NCBI GenBank assembly: GCA_038227135.1
Contig: JBBRQC010000001.1
Span: 62,001 to 126,000 of the forward strand
From: UBA4720 sp038227135
GTDB taxonomy: Bacteria > Gemmatimonadota > Gemmatimonadetes > Gemmatimonadales > Gemmatimonadaceae
Reading direction: 5' to 3'
Length of the DNA: 64,000 nucleotides
A program made the translations under genes and the position numbers. Shown here one piece after another: positions 18,782 to 27,359 of this stretch (its first letter is position 1; each line of letters opens with the position of its first letter). Below the pieces are notes generated by a model that searched no databases, was not told the origin of the DNA, and saw only the letters and a program-made list of their open reading frames with translations.

Positions 18782-19174
18782 TCAGGAGCTCTCCACTTCG
18801 TCGCTGGGTGCGGAGATCTCCAGATGGAATCGGTGCAGGAAACGGTGCAGCGCGGGCGCGAACAAGACGCCAACCATGGTGATGAAGGTCACGCCGCTGA
18901 AGAGCGCGTAGAATCCAGCGAACAAGTGCAGGTGAGCCAGGGCCAGTCCCGTGAGATTCGCCGGGTCGGCGGGCGGACCTTCGCCGGCGAGGATCATCGA
19001 CGAGTAATAGAACGCCTCCAGCCAGCTCATTTGGCCAAGCGAATGGTAGCCGGTCATACCGATGGCCAACCCACCGCCGATCAAACCAGCCGCAATTGCG
19101 GTGCTCCGCGCTATTCTGCGGACGAAATGGGAGACCGGTGGCATTGCGATTATGCCCCTCTGCTGTGTAACCAC
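18782..19174 (-). CDS. Two-helix channel-like membrane protein with altered filter
   Basis: About 130 residues with the topology helix - re-entrant segment - helix. The first helix is AIAAGLIGGGLAIGMTGYHS, then SWLEAFYYSSMILAGEGP looks like a pore helix, then the second helix FAGFYALFSGVTFITMVGVLF. This matches the layout of a minimal potassium-channel pore, but the filter TVGYGD is replaced by ILAGEG, so ion selectivity cannot be assumed. The tail is short and histidine-containing. The chosen GTG (19174) follows AGGAGGG; an ATG at 19144 is the alternative. Convergent with the lipoprotein gene and divergent from citrate synthase. Confidence 0.65.
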   Translation of the reverse strand: MVTQQRGIIAMPPVSHFVRRIARSTAIAAGLIGGGLAIGMTGYHSLGQMSWLEAFYYSSMILAGEGPPADPANLTGLALAHLHLFAGFYALFSGVTFITMVGVLFAPALHRFLHRFHLEISAPSDEVESS

Positions 19175-19248
19175 GCCAGCTACCCTCCTGCTAAATGCCA
19201 TATGGCTCCCCGTTACGCTAAATTTGATGCTATCAACTGGAGAACAGG

Positions 19249-20634
19249 ATGCCGAAGACCGGTACGAGTGCCGCCCCCGCCGCCCCCAAGAACGAGCCCG
19301 CGAAATCGCCCCCATCTGCCGCTGCTTCCGGCCAGGCTGGAAGCGCGCTCGAGATAAAGGATAACCGCACCACCCGGACGTACACGATTCCGGTGGCTGA
19401 AGGAGCCATCCGCGCCACGGAGCTCAAGAAAATCAAGACCGATGCTCCCGATGACAACGGCCTGGTGAGCTACGATCCCGCCTTTCTGAACACGGCCTCC
19501 TGTCGCAGTGCGATCACCTACATCGACGGCGACAAGGGAATTCTGCGATATCGCGGATACCCCATCGAGCAGCTGGCTGAAAATGCCACATTCCTCGAGG
19601 TCGCGTGGCTGCTGAGGCACGGCCAACTGCCGAATCAGCAGGAGTACGATCAGTTCGTGCACGATATCACGTTCCACACCTACGTGCACGAGAACATGCG
19701 GAAATTCCTCGAGGGTTTCCGCTACGACGCGCATCCGATGGCGATGCTCAACAGCTCCGTCGCAGGACTGGCGGCGTTTTATCCTTCGGCGCGGAACATC
19801 TTCGACGAAACCGAGCGGAACATCTCGATCATCCGGTTGCTGGCGAAAACACCCACGATCGCAGCGTTTTCGTACCGTCACGTTAAGGGTCTTCCGTTCG
19901 TGTATCCCGACAACCGGCTCTCGTACGTCGAGAACTTCCTGTCGATGGTGGCGCGCATGAGCGAGTCGAAGTACGAGGCGAACCCGGTGTTCGCCCGCGC
20001 CCTCGAGATACTATTCATCCTCCACGCCGATCACGAGCAGAACTGCTCGACCAACGCGGTGCGCGCGGTCGGCTCGTCGCACGTAGATCCGTTCTCCGCC
20101 GTCTCGGCGGGCGTTGCCGCGCTCTTCGGTCCGCTGCACGGCGGTGCCAACGAGCAGGTGTTGCGTATGATCAGCGAGATCGGGACCGTGAAGAACGTCC
20201 CGAAATTCATCGAGAGCGTGAAGAGCGGGCAGGGCGGACGTCTGATGGGATTCGGCCACCGCGTCTACAAGAGCTACGACCCGCGCGCCAAGATCGTGAA
20301 GAAGCTGGCCGACGACGTGTTCAAGATCGTTGGCGTCGACAAGGATCTGGAGATCGCGCTCGAGCTCGAGCGAATCGCGCTCTCCGACGACTACTTCACA
20401 TCGCGGAAGCTCTATCCGAACGTCGATTTCTACACCGGCTTGATCTATCGCTCGATGGCCTTCCCGACGGATTTCTTCACGGTTCTCTTTGCGATCGGGC
20501 GCATGCCGGGTTGGCTGGCGCAGTGGGAGGAGATGCTCCTCGACAAGGAGCAGAAGATCGCGCGGCCGCGGCAGATCTACATCGGCCCGCCGGAGAGGCC
20601 ATACCGGAGCAAGCTGAAAAATACTGCGAGCTGA
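19249..20634 (+). CDS. gltA: Citrate synthase
   Basis: A type II-like citrate synthase of 461 residues. Recognisable blocks are GILRYRGYPIEQLA, LLRHGQLP, ILHADHEQNCSTNAVRAVGSSHVDPFSAVSAGVAALFGPLHGGANE (both catalytic-site histidine regions), GFGHRVYKSYDPRA (histidine that binds oxaloacetate) and the acid in NVDFYTGLIY. It condenses oxaloacetate and acetyl-CoA at the entry to the TCA cycle. The first 40 residues are an Ala/Pro/Lys-rich extension absent from most homologues, and a later start cannot be excluded. Confidence 0.95.
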   Translation: MPKTGTSAAPAAPKNEPAKSPPSAAASGQAGSALEIKDNRTTRTYTIPVAEGAIRATELKKIKTDAPDDNGLVSYDPAFLNTASCRSAITYIDGDKGILRYRGYPIEQLAENATFLEVAWLLRHGQLPNQQEYDQFVHDITFHTYVHENMRKFLEGFRYDAHPMAMLNSSVAGLAAFYPSARNIFDETERNISIIRLLAKTPTIAAFSYRHVKGLPFVYPDNRLSYVENFLSMVARMSESKYEANPVFARALEILFILHADHEQNCSTNAVRAVGSSHVDPFSAVSAGVAALFGPLHGGANEQVLRMISEIGTVKNVPKFIESVKSGQGGRLMGFGHRVYKSYDPRAKIVKKLADDVFKIVGVDKDLEIALELERIALSDDYFTSRKLYPNVDFYTGLIYRSMAFPTDFFTVLFAIGRMPGWLAQWEEMLLDKEQKIARPRQIYIGPPERPYRSKLKNTAS

Positions 20635-20661
20635 AGACGACCTGCCCGGAGCCATCAGCTG

Positions 20662-20859
20662 CTAGGCGTTCCTTCCGACACACTCCACGCAGGTCAGGGT
20701 GTGGCCAATAAAGCTTGCCCGGCCCGCTTCCGTCGTCACCCACGGGCGCATCTGCCAGGGAGGATCGTGCCTCACGTGCTGGGTGTGGCCGCACTCCAGC
20801 TCGGCAACCCAATGTCGTTCCTCATCCTGATGGAAGCCGACGATCCTTGACAAAATCAC
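20662..20859 (-). CDS. DUF3565 family small protein
   Basis: A 65-residue protein with the DUF3565 signature: RIVGFHQDEERHWVAELECGH, TQHVRHDPPWQMRPWVTTEAGR and a C-terminal CVEC pair. The cysteines and histidines suggest a metal site; function is unknown. Its GTG overlaps the TGA of the VIT gene (GTGA), so translation is coupled. The same frame stays open upstream through the VIT gene, but only this part is DUF3565. Confidence 0.85.
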   Translation of the reverse strand: MILSRIVGFHQDEERHWVAELECGHTQHVRHDPPWQMRPWVTTEAGRASFIGHTLTCVECVGRNA

Positions 20860-21545
20860 GAGATCAAACGGGCGATTCCGAATGCGGCGGCAGCGGCAAG
20901 GCCGCCGGTCACCGTCGTCTGCATTCCACTTCGCAATGCGGGAATGCCCGTGAATTTTCCCTTTACTCCACCAAAGACGGCCAGCGCAACGAGCGTGACG
21001 ATCACCGACAGGCGCAGCGCCGTGCGGGCGTCGGCGATCAACAGGTACGCGCTGAGCGGAATCATTCCGCCGACCGCGTACGCCAGCGCGATCGTGAGAG
21101 CGCTCTTCCAGGCGCGACTCGGCTGCGGCGCTTCGAGGCCGAGCTCGAAGCGCATCATGAATGACACCCAATCCTTCGGTCGCTGGCGGAGGGACTCAAC
21201 TACTGAAAAGCTCTCGCCCTCGGAAAGCCCGTAAGTCCGGAAAATGTCGACTACCTCCGTCGCTTCAGCATCCGGAATCCGCCTGATTTCATCCTCCTCG
21301 CGCGCCAGCTCGTGCACGTAATGCTCGGCGTCGCCGCGGGCCGCGAGGTAACCCCCGAGTCCCATGGCAATCGAACCTGCCGCGATCTCCGCGAAGCCAG
21401 CAGTGATGATGAGGCGGGACTGCGCGATCGCCCCGGTAAGCCCGGCCGCCAGAGCGAACGGCACGGTCAATCCGTCGGACATCCCGATAACGATGTCGCG
21501 GACAGTATCGCTCGAGGTGAAATGCTTTTCAATGTGCGGGGTCAA
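20856..21545 (-). CDS. VIT1/CCC1 family iron/manganese transporter
   Basis: About 229 residues, the usual length of the VIT/CCC1 family. HFTSSDTVRDIVIGMSDGLTVPFALAAGL is the conserved first helix, then AEIAAGSIAMGLGGYLAARGDAEHY, a charged cytosolic region (REEDEIRRIPDAEATEVVDIF) and three more hydrophobic segments. Members move Fe2+ or Mn2+ out of the cytosol. No ATG fits; the frame overlaps the cytochrome gene upstream, so the TTG at 21545 (GGGAG 12 nt upstream) is the likely start. It sits in an operon with two haem proteins. Confidence 0.87.
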   Translation of the reverse strand: MTPHIEKHFTSSDTVRDIVIGMSDGLTVPFALAAGLTGAIAQSRLIITAGFAEIAAGSIAMGLGGYLAARGDAEHYVHELAREEDEIRRIPDAEATEVVDIFRTYGLSEGESFSVVESLRQRPKDWVSFMMRFELGLEAPQPSRAWKSALTIALAYAVGGMIPLSAYLLIADARTALRLSVIVTLVALAVFGGVKGKFTGIPALRSGMQTTVTGGLAAAAAFGIARLIS

Positions 21546-21582
21546 CGGAATCTGTGGCTCCCGGTGCGCACGTCGACCATTG

Positions 21583-22035
21583 CTATGGCTTCGCCTTACC
21601 CTTCCCGACCGACCAGATGTAGGAAGCCACAGCCATTGCTTCCGTGGACGAAATTCCACCGGGGAATGCGACCATAAGAGTAGACGGCACGCCGTGGGTC
21701 GCCACGCGGTAGATCTGTGCGAATTCGCCGTTCTTGGCATCTCTCCAGGCATGCGACTTCAAAGTCGGCGCCATCTGCGACCCCTCGAGCTTTTGTCCGT
21801 GACATGCAAAGCATGTCCCTTTGCCGTGAAAGATGGCCCGACCCAGGTCCACCATCGCCGGAGTGATCGCGCTCGTGTCCGGCTGTGCCGCGCCCTGCTG
21901 ATGGAGCGCGAGCGCGCTGGCAGCAGCGAACATCACCATGGCGACCGCCAGCAGCAATGCTCTCACAGCTGTTGGGAAGCGCCGCGGATCAGAATCGCTG
22001 GCGTCAAACCGTCGGAGATCGGTGCCATATCTCAT
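21583..22035 (-). CDS. Membrane-anchored or exported monohaem cytochrome c
   Basis: About 150 residues with an N-terminal hydrophobic segment (VRALLLAVAMVMFAAASALA), then one class I cytochrome c domain with haem-binding CFACH at about 75-79, conserved AITPAMVDLGRAIFHGKGTC before it, and a candidate methionine ligand in STLMVAFPGG. The final helix is AMAVASYIWSV. The start is uncertain: ATG 22035 overlaps doxX by 32 bp, while a GTG at 21966 would begin exactly at the signal sequence. It is a likely periplasmic electron carrier for the neighbouring haem-barrel protein. Confidence 0.83.
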   Translation of the reverse strand: MRYGTDLRRFDASDSDPRRFPTAVRALLLAVAMVMFAAASALALHQQGAAQPDTSAITPAMVDLGRAIFHGKGTCFACHGQKLEGSQMAPTLKSHAWRDAKNGEFAQIYRVATHGVPSTLMVAFPGGISSTEAMAVASYIWSVGKGKAKP

Positions 22036-22423
22036 CGAAAGAAATTCTGCCGGGTCCATTCAGCGCGAACGTAAGAGATGCGCCGAGCAGCGTAAGCTCG
22101 AACTCGTAGCCATATGGCGCGAAAAAGCCACCAGCCAGGCGCGCGACCAGGATGGCAACCACCATCTCAAAAGCGAGCAACGCGCCAGCGAGTCGGCTAA
22201 ACACTCCGAGAAGGATTGCCAATCCACCGAGCAATTCCACGATGATGACGATTGCCGCGCACAAGACTGGCAGTGGAAGCCCGAGCTTCCCCATGATGTC
22301 CGCGGTCCCGCCGATGCCGAAGACGAAAAGCTTCTGCCCACCATGCATTAGGAACACGAGCCCCACTGCAATCCGGAGTGGCAGCATCCCCCATTTGGCG
22401 AATCGAGCGCCAGTGTGAATCAT
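22004..22423 (-). CDS. DoxX family membrane protein
   Basis: A 139-residue four-helix DoxX family protein: PLRIAVGLVFLMHGGQKLF at the N-terminus, GKLGLPLPVLCAAIVIIVELLGGLAILLGVFSRLA in the middle and YGYEFELTLLGASLTFALNGPG near the end, all typical. DoxX proteins range from thiosulfate:quinone oxidoreductase subunits to redox-stress membrane proteins, and no specific role can be read. It lies 54 bp after the haem-barrel gene and overlaps the cytochrome gene. Confidence 0.88.
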   Translation of the reverse strand: MIHTGARFAKWGMLPLRIAVGLVFLMHGGQKLFVFGIGGTADIMGKLGLPLPVLCAAIVIIVELLGGLAILLGVFSRLAGALLAFEMVVAILVARLAGGFFAPYGYEFELTLLGASLTFALNGPGRISFDEIWHRSPTV

Positions 22424-22477
22424 CTCAGCTCTCCGCGTTGTGACGTGCCAGATCGCTCATCGAATGGCGAGACCATG

Positions 22478-23962
22478 CTAAAACGCCACCCACAAATAGG
22501 CGAAGAGGGTATTGTTGTCCGCGGCCTTCCGACCAGCGGCGTCGTAATCGTTCGATGCGCCATTGAACAGGTTGTATAGGACGTATTGAAGCCCGAATCG
22601 CGTATTCTGCCACGGGTTGACCGCGAGTTCTCCAATTTCCCCCCTCGAGTTGGGGCTTCCGGTGCGACTGCCGGTCACGGATGCGGGAGCAAAGATGACG
22701 GCGTCGCTGGTGCCCGTAGTCTGGAAGTAGCCAGCGGTCAGCGCGTACCGCAGGCTCGGCTCGAGCGTGAGATTGGTCCGAAACGTCGAGAGCGTCTCGT
22801 GAAGGTTGGCAGCTTCGGGTGGCGCTGCTGCCACAAACGCGGAAAGAGTTTGACGCTCGTGAATGAACGCCGCCCGCCCGATCCACATGCCCATCTTGGC
22901 TTGGTGCTCGATCTGCGCATCAATCGCAGCGTCGGTGTAGTTGTTTGTTGGCCCGGTCACGCCCACCGGGAATAAGCGCGCCGCGAAGCCGTACGTTCCG
23001 ATCATCCCGTACGTGGAGGGCCACGCGTGCTGGAGCGCCACCCGCCAATAGGGGATGACACCCTTCGTTACGTTTGTGGCGGTCCCGTCGAGCGGCTCCG
23101 TTGCACCCTGTGGCGCCGATCTGTAGGCGGTGACCTCGGTGTACAGCGTACTGTTGTACAACGAATAGGCGCCGAGCCCCGCTACCTGTTGCCCAAGTCC
23201 GCCATCGATCAGCGTGCTCGCGGCGGGGGACGGAGCGACATCGGAGCCCATGAACGGAAAGGTCCACGCGGGCGCGGTATTCCACACATCCTGAACGGTC
23301 GGATTGTTGTGGAGAGTGAAGCCGAAAAGCATATCACGGTTCGCCAGGGTTGCGTGCTTCGCCCAGCGCAAGTCGACGTTGTCGATGCCAATCGCAGCAT
23401 CAGCCGCCGCATATGTGAACTGGGTGAATATCCCGATGTGGGGAGTGATCTGCCCGGCGAGGAAGAGACTGAGCTGCTGTGGAAAGCTCACGGTCCCGTT
23501 CTGCGCTCCGGGCTGTGCGCGCGCAGTTTGTGTGAGTCCGGTCACGACCATTGCCGCAAGCGGAGGAATTGTCGCCAGTTTGAGCGTTTCGCGGGCGACT
23601 GTAGTGTCGCCCGGTTGGCCTATCGTTGACAGCGATGTGAGTGTGTAGCCATTGAGCTTGAACAGTCGCCCGAATGGAGTGAGTTGCGGGAATTGGTAAT
23701 GGCAGGCGCTACACGCTAGTCCGGTTTGGCGGGAGAAGCTCGGAACAAACATCTTCGCGAGCGCAGCATAGAGCGAAGCCGGCGCTACTGAGTGGCTGGC
23801 TGAGCTGCCAAGGGTTGCGTCCGCACCGGATGCCGTTGTCAACCTGGGCTGTGGAGGTCCGCCTGCCGGGAGGGCGCGAGCAGCGCCGGGGACGAGACCT
23901 AACGAGAGCAGTGCTGAAACCACCCTTACCCTGAAGCCGATATGCGCCCGCTGCTTGAACAT
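22478..23962 (-). CDS. Cyc2-like monohaem outer-membrane barrel protein
   Basis: About 494 residues: a signal peptide (MFKQRAHIGFRVRVVSALLS..., cleavage near ARA), one haem site in SFSRQTGLACSACH, followed at once by FPQLTPFGRLFKLNGY, then about 380 residues of alternating beta-strand pattern ending in an aromatic residue (LWVAF), as in an outer-membrane barrel. An N-terminal single CxxCH with the FPxLTPFGRxFKLxGY context fused to a barrel is the architecture of Cyc2, the outer-membrane Fe(II) oxidase. ATG 23962 fits the signal; a start at 24001 is open. Related non-iron-oxidising barrels exist, so the activity is inferred. Confidence 0.72.
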   Translation of the reverse strand: MFKQRAHIGFRVRVVSALLSLGLVPGAARALPAGGPPQPRLTTASGADATLGSSASHSVAPASLYAALAKMFVPSFSRQTGLACSACHYQFPQLTPFGRLFKLNGYTLTSLSTIGQPGDTTVARETLKLATIPPLAAMVVTGLTQTARAQPGAQNGTVSFPQQLSLFLAGQITPHIGIFTQFTYAAADAAIGIDNVDLRWAKHATLANRDMLFGFTLHNNPTVQDVWNTAPAWTFPFMGSDVAPSPAASTLIDGGLGQQVAGLGAYSLYNSTLYTEVTAYRSAPQGATEPLDGTATNVTKGVIPYWRVALQHAWPSTYGMIGTYGFAARLFPVGVTGPTNNYTDAAIDAQIEHQAKMGMWIGRAAFIHERQTLSAFVAAAPPEAANLHETLSTFRTNLTLEPSLRYALTAGYFQTTGTSDAVIFAPASVTGSRTGSPNSRGEIGELAVNPWQNTRFGLQYVLYNLFNGASNDYDAAGRKAADNNTLFAYLWVAF

Positions 23963-24126
23963 AGGACAATCCGTGTTAGGGAAGGAACGACGTTTACCCA
24001 AAATGCGTACTTGGTCGCAAGCAGTATAAAATAGTACCCGAGTGCGCCCTTGCGCCTGTCAGGGAAATGCTTATTCGGTAGGCGCGCTATATCTCGGCGC
24101 CTGGCGAATGAATCTGCTTCAGATGG

Positions 24127-25185
24127 TTACGCTGGGATCCGCGCGGCCACAGCGACCGCGGCGGTGGCGGGAAGGCCTCCGATCACGCTCGGCTCAGTGA
24201 GCGGAGAACTCGGCCAGGTTAGAACCAGATCTATACCGTCCCGATCGAAGTCGGGTAACGCCTCCATCTCCGCGACGTGGTCCGGCTTGAACACCAGCAT
24301 CGTCATCCTCCCCGAGTGCATTACCGCATCAGCGACACTTCCACGAAGCATTCTCGCAAGCCCGCCCCGCCCGTGTGTCGCAATCGCAATCACGTCTGCC
24401 TTCTCCCGGCTCGCAAAATCGCCGATGGCGTGCGCGATATTCTCACCGATGACGATGTCGGTCCTTACCACCACGCCATTCCGGCGCAGTCTGCTGGCGA
24501 TGCGGAAGAGATACGCCTGCGCGAGCGCGACGTCCTTGTCCCACCACGGCAGGTTGGGATCGACTATCTCCTTCTGCGAGTATGAATTGGGAACGAGAAC
24601 CTGAATGAGAATGATTTCGGCTTCTTCGAGCTTGGCGAGGGTCAGCACGCGCGGGAGAATCTGCTCTGCGAGCGTCGATCCATCGAGCGGAACGACTATG
24701 CGCCTGAAGCCCTCACCGATCTGCGGGTTCAGATAACTCGTCGGAGGCTTCACGACCAGGATAGGAATTGTCGTGTGGCGGATCAGCGAATCGGTTACGC
24801 TGCCCAAAGAAAGCCGTGAAATGCCACTCCGTCCGCGAGTGCTGATTACTATCAGATCCACGTGGTGGCGGCGGGCATATCCCTCGAGGACATCGGCAAC
24901 CGGACCAGCATGCAGGTCGGCTGTGATTTCCGACGTCGAAGTGGTCCTGCATTCCGCGGCGAGGGCGTACAGCTCGCTCAACGCTTTGTCGCGATCGCTC
25001 TGCTCGGTTTCGGGTAACCCGGCGGTCTCATCGGCCCTGCCTTCTGTTCCCCGGAAATTTCCACCCGCGAGAACCCGTACCAGCCTGACCTTGGCGTCGT
25101 TCCGATCCGCCATTCTCAGCGCGACCCGAATCGCAGCGCGGTCGAATCCCGTGCCGTCGGTAGGAACCATTATCACCTTATACAT
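24127..25185 (-). CDS. Double-domain universal stress protein (USP 1)
   Basis: About 352 residues with two UspA domains. Each begins with a VPTDG/VPLDG-type strand (MYKVIMVPTDGTGFDR; RRIVVPLDGSTLAEQ) and each ends with the ATP-loop pattern G-9x-GS (TRGRSGISRLSLGS; THGRGGLARMLRGS), so nucleotide binding is likely in both. The ATG at 25185 has AGGAGG at the ideal distance. It is preceded by the DUF3108 gene (16 bp). The second-domain tail is longer than in USP 2. Close paralogue of USP 2 across its whole length. Confidence 0.92.
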   Translation of the reverse strand: MYKVIMVPTDGTGFDRAAIRVALRMADRNDAKVRLVRVLAGGNFRGTEGRADETAGLPETEQSDRDKALSELYALAAECRTTSTSEITADLHAGPVADVLEGYARRHHVDLIVISTRGRSGISRLSLGSVTDSLIRHTTIPILVVKPPTSYLNPQIGEGFRRIVVPLDGSTLAEQILPRVLTLAKLEEAEIILIQVLVPNSYSQKEIVDPNLPWWDKDVALAQAYLFRIASRLRRNGVVVRTDIVIGENIAHAIGDFASREKADVIAIATHGRGGLARMLRGSVADAVMHSGRMTMLVFKPDHVAEMEALPDFDRDGIDLVLTWPSSPLTEPSVIGGLPATAAVAVAARIPA

Positions 25186-25201
25186 GCAAGCCTCCTGATA
25201 A

Positions 25202-26020
25202 CTACGGTTTTTTGCAACGGCTGTTCTGGGAAGCGATCGTGAGCGTCGCTGTTCCGACAACGGGCATCGTGCTCTCGATTCTCGCGGGGAGTCTGCACTC
25301 ATCATCGGTCAGATGAATCCGGATGATGCCTTCTTCTTTATAGTGTCGGGGATCGCGCACGCGCATTTCGACCAGCACTGTCCGCAATTCCCCCATCGGT
25401 GTCGGAATCATTTCGCGACGGATCACGCTGACTGTGATCGGGTTGCGGGTCAGATCGAAATGGCGGTCGAAGCTGTAGGTCGATCCCGGGATCATTGGGA
25501 GCGTGCGGATGAAGTACATGAACGAAAGCTCGTCCAGAGGTGTGTTGCTTGGGCTCTGGCCGAGCTCTCCATTGGCCGCTTTCCATTCCCTCAGGTCAGG
25601 AAACAGGTCGACCGATTCGTCGTGATGGGCGAGGGGATTCTGTTCGTGCTTGATGTAGCGGAGCGACGACCCTCGAAGCGGATCGAACCACGAAGAGCTG
25701 CGACTCACGGCGCTGAGGAACGCAATACGAATCCGGGAATCGAAGCGCAGCAGGTACGTACTCACCCCGCGGACGTCAACCGGCCCTTCGATCCACATTG
25801 TCGCCGTTCCTACTTTGCCACCATTAGCCACGCTCACTTCATATGTGAGCTTTTCTCCAATGGAGAAGGGCAGGGCGGCATTATCGATTGGCGGCCAGCT
25901 GCTGGCGCAGACGCCGATCGTGAGAGCGACGAATCCGGGTCGCGCGAGCTTGATGGCTCGGCCCGCGGTTCGCGGAAAGTGTGTCCCGAGTGCGTCGAGG
26001 CGGAGTGAGCGTGGTGTCAT
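25202..26020 (-). CDS. DUF3108 domain protein
   Basis: A 272-residue exported protein. The N-terminal hydrophobic stretch (RPGFVALTIGVCASSW) precedes a DUF3108 domain beginning LPFSIGEKLTYEVSVANGGKVGTATM, with DELSFMYFIRTLPM and later strands (RTVLVEMRVRDPRHYKEEGIIRIHLTDDECRLPARIEST) typical of this beta-rich periplasmic family. Function unknown; members lie near cell-envelope genes. It shares a transcript with USP 1. Confidence 0.8.
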   Translation of the reverse strand: MTPRSLRLDALGTHFPRTAGRAIKLARPGFVALTIGVCASSWPPIDNAALPFSIGEKLTYEVSVANGGKVGTATMWIEGPVDVRGVSTYLLRFDSRIRIAFLSAVSRSSSWFDPLRGSSLRYIKHEQNPLAHHDESVDLFPDLREWKAANGELGQSPSNTPLDELSFMYFIRTLPMIPGSTYSFDRHFDLTRNPITVSVIRREMIPTPMGELRTVLVEMRVRDPRHYKEEGIIRIHLTDDECRLPARIESTMPVVGTATLTIASQNSRCKKP

Positions 26021-26052
26021 CCCGCAAGATGCCGGACCCTGTCGCCGTATCC

Positions 26053-26072
26053 TGTAAGGGTTTTCCTCAAAA
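26053..26072 (+). promoter_or_regulatory. Stress-island motif copy 1
   Basis: TGTAAGGGTTTTCCTCAAAA, 33 bp before the DUF3108-USP 1 unit. It matches the copy at 35854 in 18 of the first 19 positions. Its binding factor is unknown. Confidence 0.45.
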
Positions 26073-26101
26073 GGGATGGGGATACCGCGCCGAATGCTCA
26101 G

Positions 26102-27073
26102 TCAAGCCGGAATGAGGTCCGCCCTGACACGATCCGCTGAAGGCGATTCCTGCTTCTCAGTGACGTTGTCTGGCTTGAACACCAGCATCGACATCCTCCC
26201 CGAATGCATTACTGCATCAGCGACGCTCCCGCGAATCAATCTGGCGACTCCGCCTCGCCCGTGCGTCGCAATCGCAATCAAGTCTGCCCTCTCCCGACTC
26301 GCAAAATCGCCGATGGCTTGGGCGACATTCTCGCCGACTACGATGTCGGTCGTGACCACCACGCCGTTCCGGCGGAGCCTGCTCGCGATCCGGAACAGAT
26401 ATTCCTGCGCGACCGAGACGTCCTTGTCCCACCAGGGCAGATTGGGGTCGACGATTTCTTCCCGCCCGAACGGTTGTGGAATCAGGACGTGGAAAAGCGT
26501 GATCTCGGCCTCCTCGAGCTTCGCCAGTTGGAGTACACGCGGCAGAATCTGCTCGGCGAGGGTCGATCCATCGAGTGGAACCACTAAGCGCTTGAATGCT
26601 TCGCTGACCCGCGGATTCAGATAGCTCGCCGGAGGCTTCACCACCAGAACGGGAATTGTCGTGTGGCGGATCAAGGAGTCGGTCACACTTCCTAACGAGA
26701 GTCGGGCGATGCCACTGCGTCCATGAGTGCTCATCACTATCAGATCGACGTCGTTGCGACGGGCGTATGACTGAAGGACATCGGCAACCGGACCGGCATG
26801 CAGATCGACGGTAATGTCCGCGTTCGACGTGCTCCTGCACTCGGCGGCGAGCGCGTAGAGCTCGCTCAATGCTCTCTCCCGCTCGCTCTGCACGATCTCC
26901 GCTGCGACCGAAGTCCCTTCGGCTGCAGCGGCCATTCCGAAGAATGAGCCGGTCGCGAGAACGCGGACCAGCCGGACTTTTGCGTCGCTCTGTTCCGCTA
27001 TTCTGAGTGCGACCCTGATCGCCTCGCGGTCGAATCCCGAACCGTCGGTCGGGACCATGATCTTCCTGTACAT
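26102..27073 (-). CDS. Double-domain universal stress protein (USP 2)
   Basis: A 323-residue tandem UspA protein: MYRKIMVPTDGSGFDREAIRVALRIAEQ opens domain 1, RLVVPLDGSTLAEQILPRVL opens domain 2. Both nucleotide loops are intact (THGRSGIARLSLGS; THGRGGVARLIRGS). A strong ribosome site (GAGG) precedes the ATG. It is very similar to USP 1 throughout, including the conserved linker VDPNLPWWDKDV, so the pair arose by duplication with the DUF3108 gene now between them. Confidence 0.93.
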   Translation of the reverse strand: MYRKIMVPTDGSGFDREAIRVALRIAEQSDAKVRLVRVLATGSFFGMAAAAEGTSVAAEIVQSERERALSELYALAAECRSTSNADITVDLHAGPVADVLQSYARRNDVDLIVMSTHGRSGIARLSLGSVTDSLIRHTTIPVLVVKPPASYLNPRVSEAFKRLVVPLDGSTLAEQILPRVLQLAKLEEAEITLFHVLIPQPFGREEIVDPNLPWWDKDVSVAQEYLFRIASRLRRNGVVVTTDIVVGENVAQAIGDFASRERADLIAIATHGRGGVARLIRGSVADAVMHSGRMSMLVFKPDNVTEKQESPSADRVRADLIPA

Positions 27074-27359
27074 AAAACCTCCTCGTAATCACGAGTTGAT
27101 TGGCGGCGATTGTACCCCGGCACGATCAATCTCGAGATGAAGGAGCAGAAGCTCAGTCAGGTTATAGCTGATTCCCTGTCCGAGTTTCCCCGTTTTTTTG
27201 AGGTATTGGTCCGCTCCTACTGGGGCGGGCTGCTCCGACGCCTGGGCCCTCGTTGCGCGTCAGCTGGGGGTACTGCCAACCAAGGGCGGGCTCTCGACTC
27301 GCCCTTTCTCGACGGGGTCGCTCCACAACTCCGTCAGTCTGGGGTCGCCTCTTCCGACT

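Noticed and set aside
20662..21171. Longer version of the DUF3565 gene
   Set aside because: The extra N-terminal part is an out-of-frame reading of the VIT gene; only the last 65 residues belong to DUF3565.
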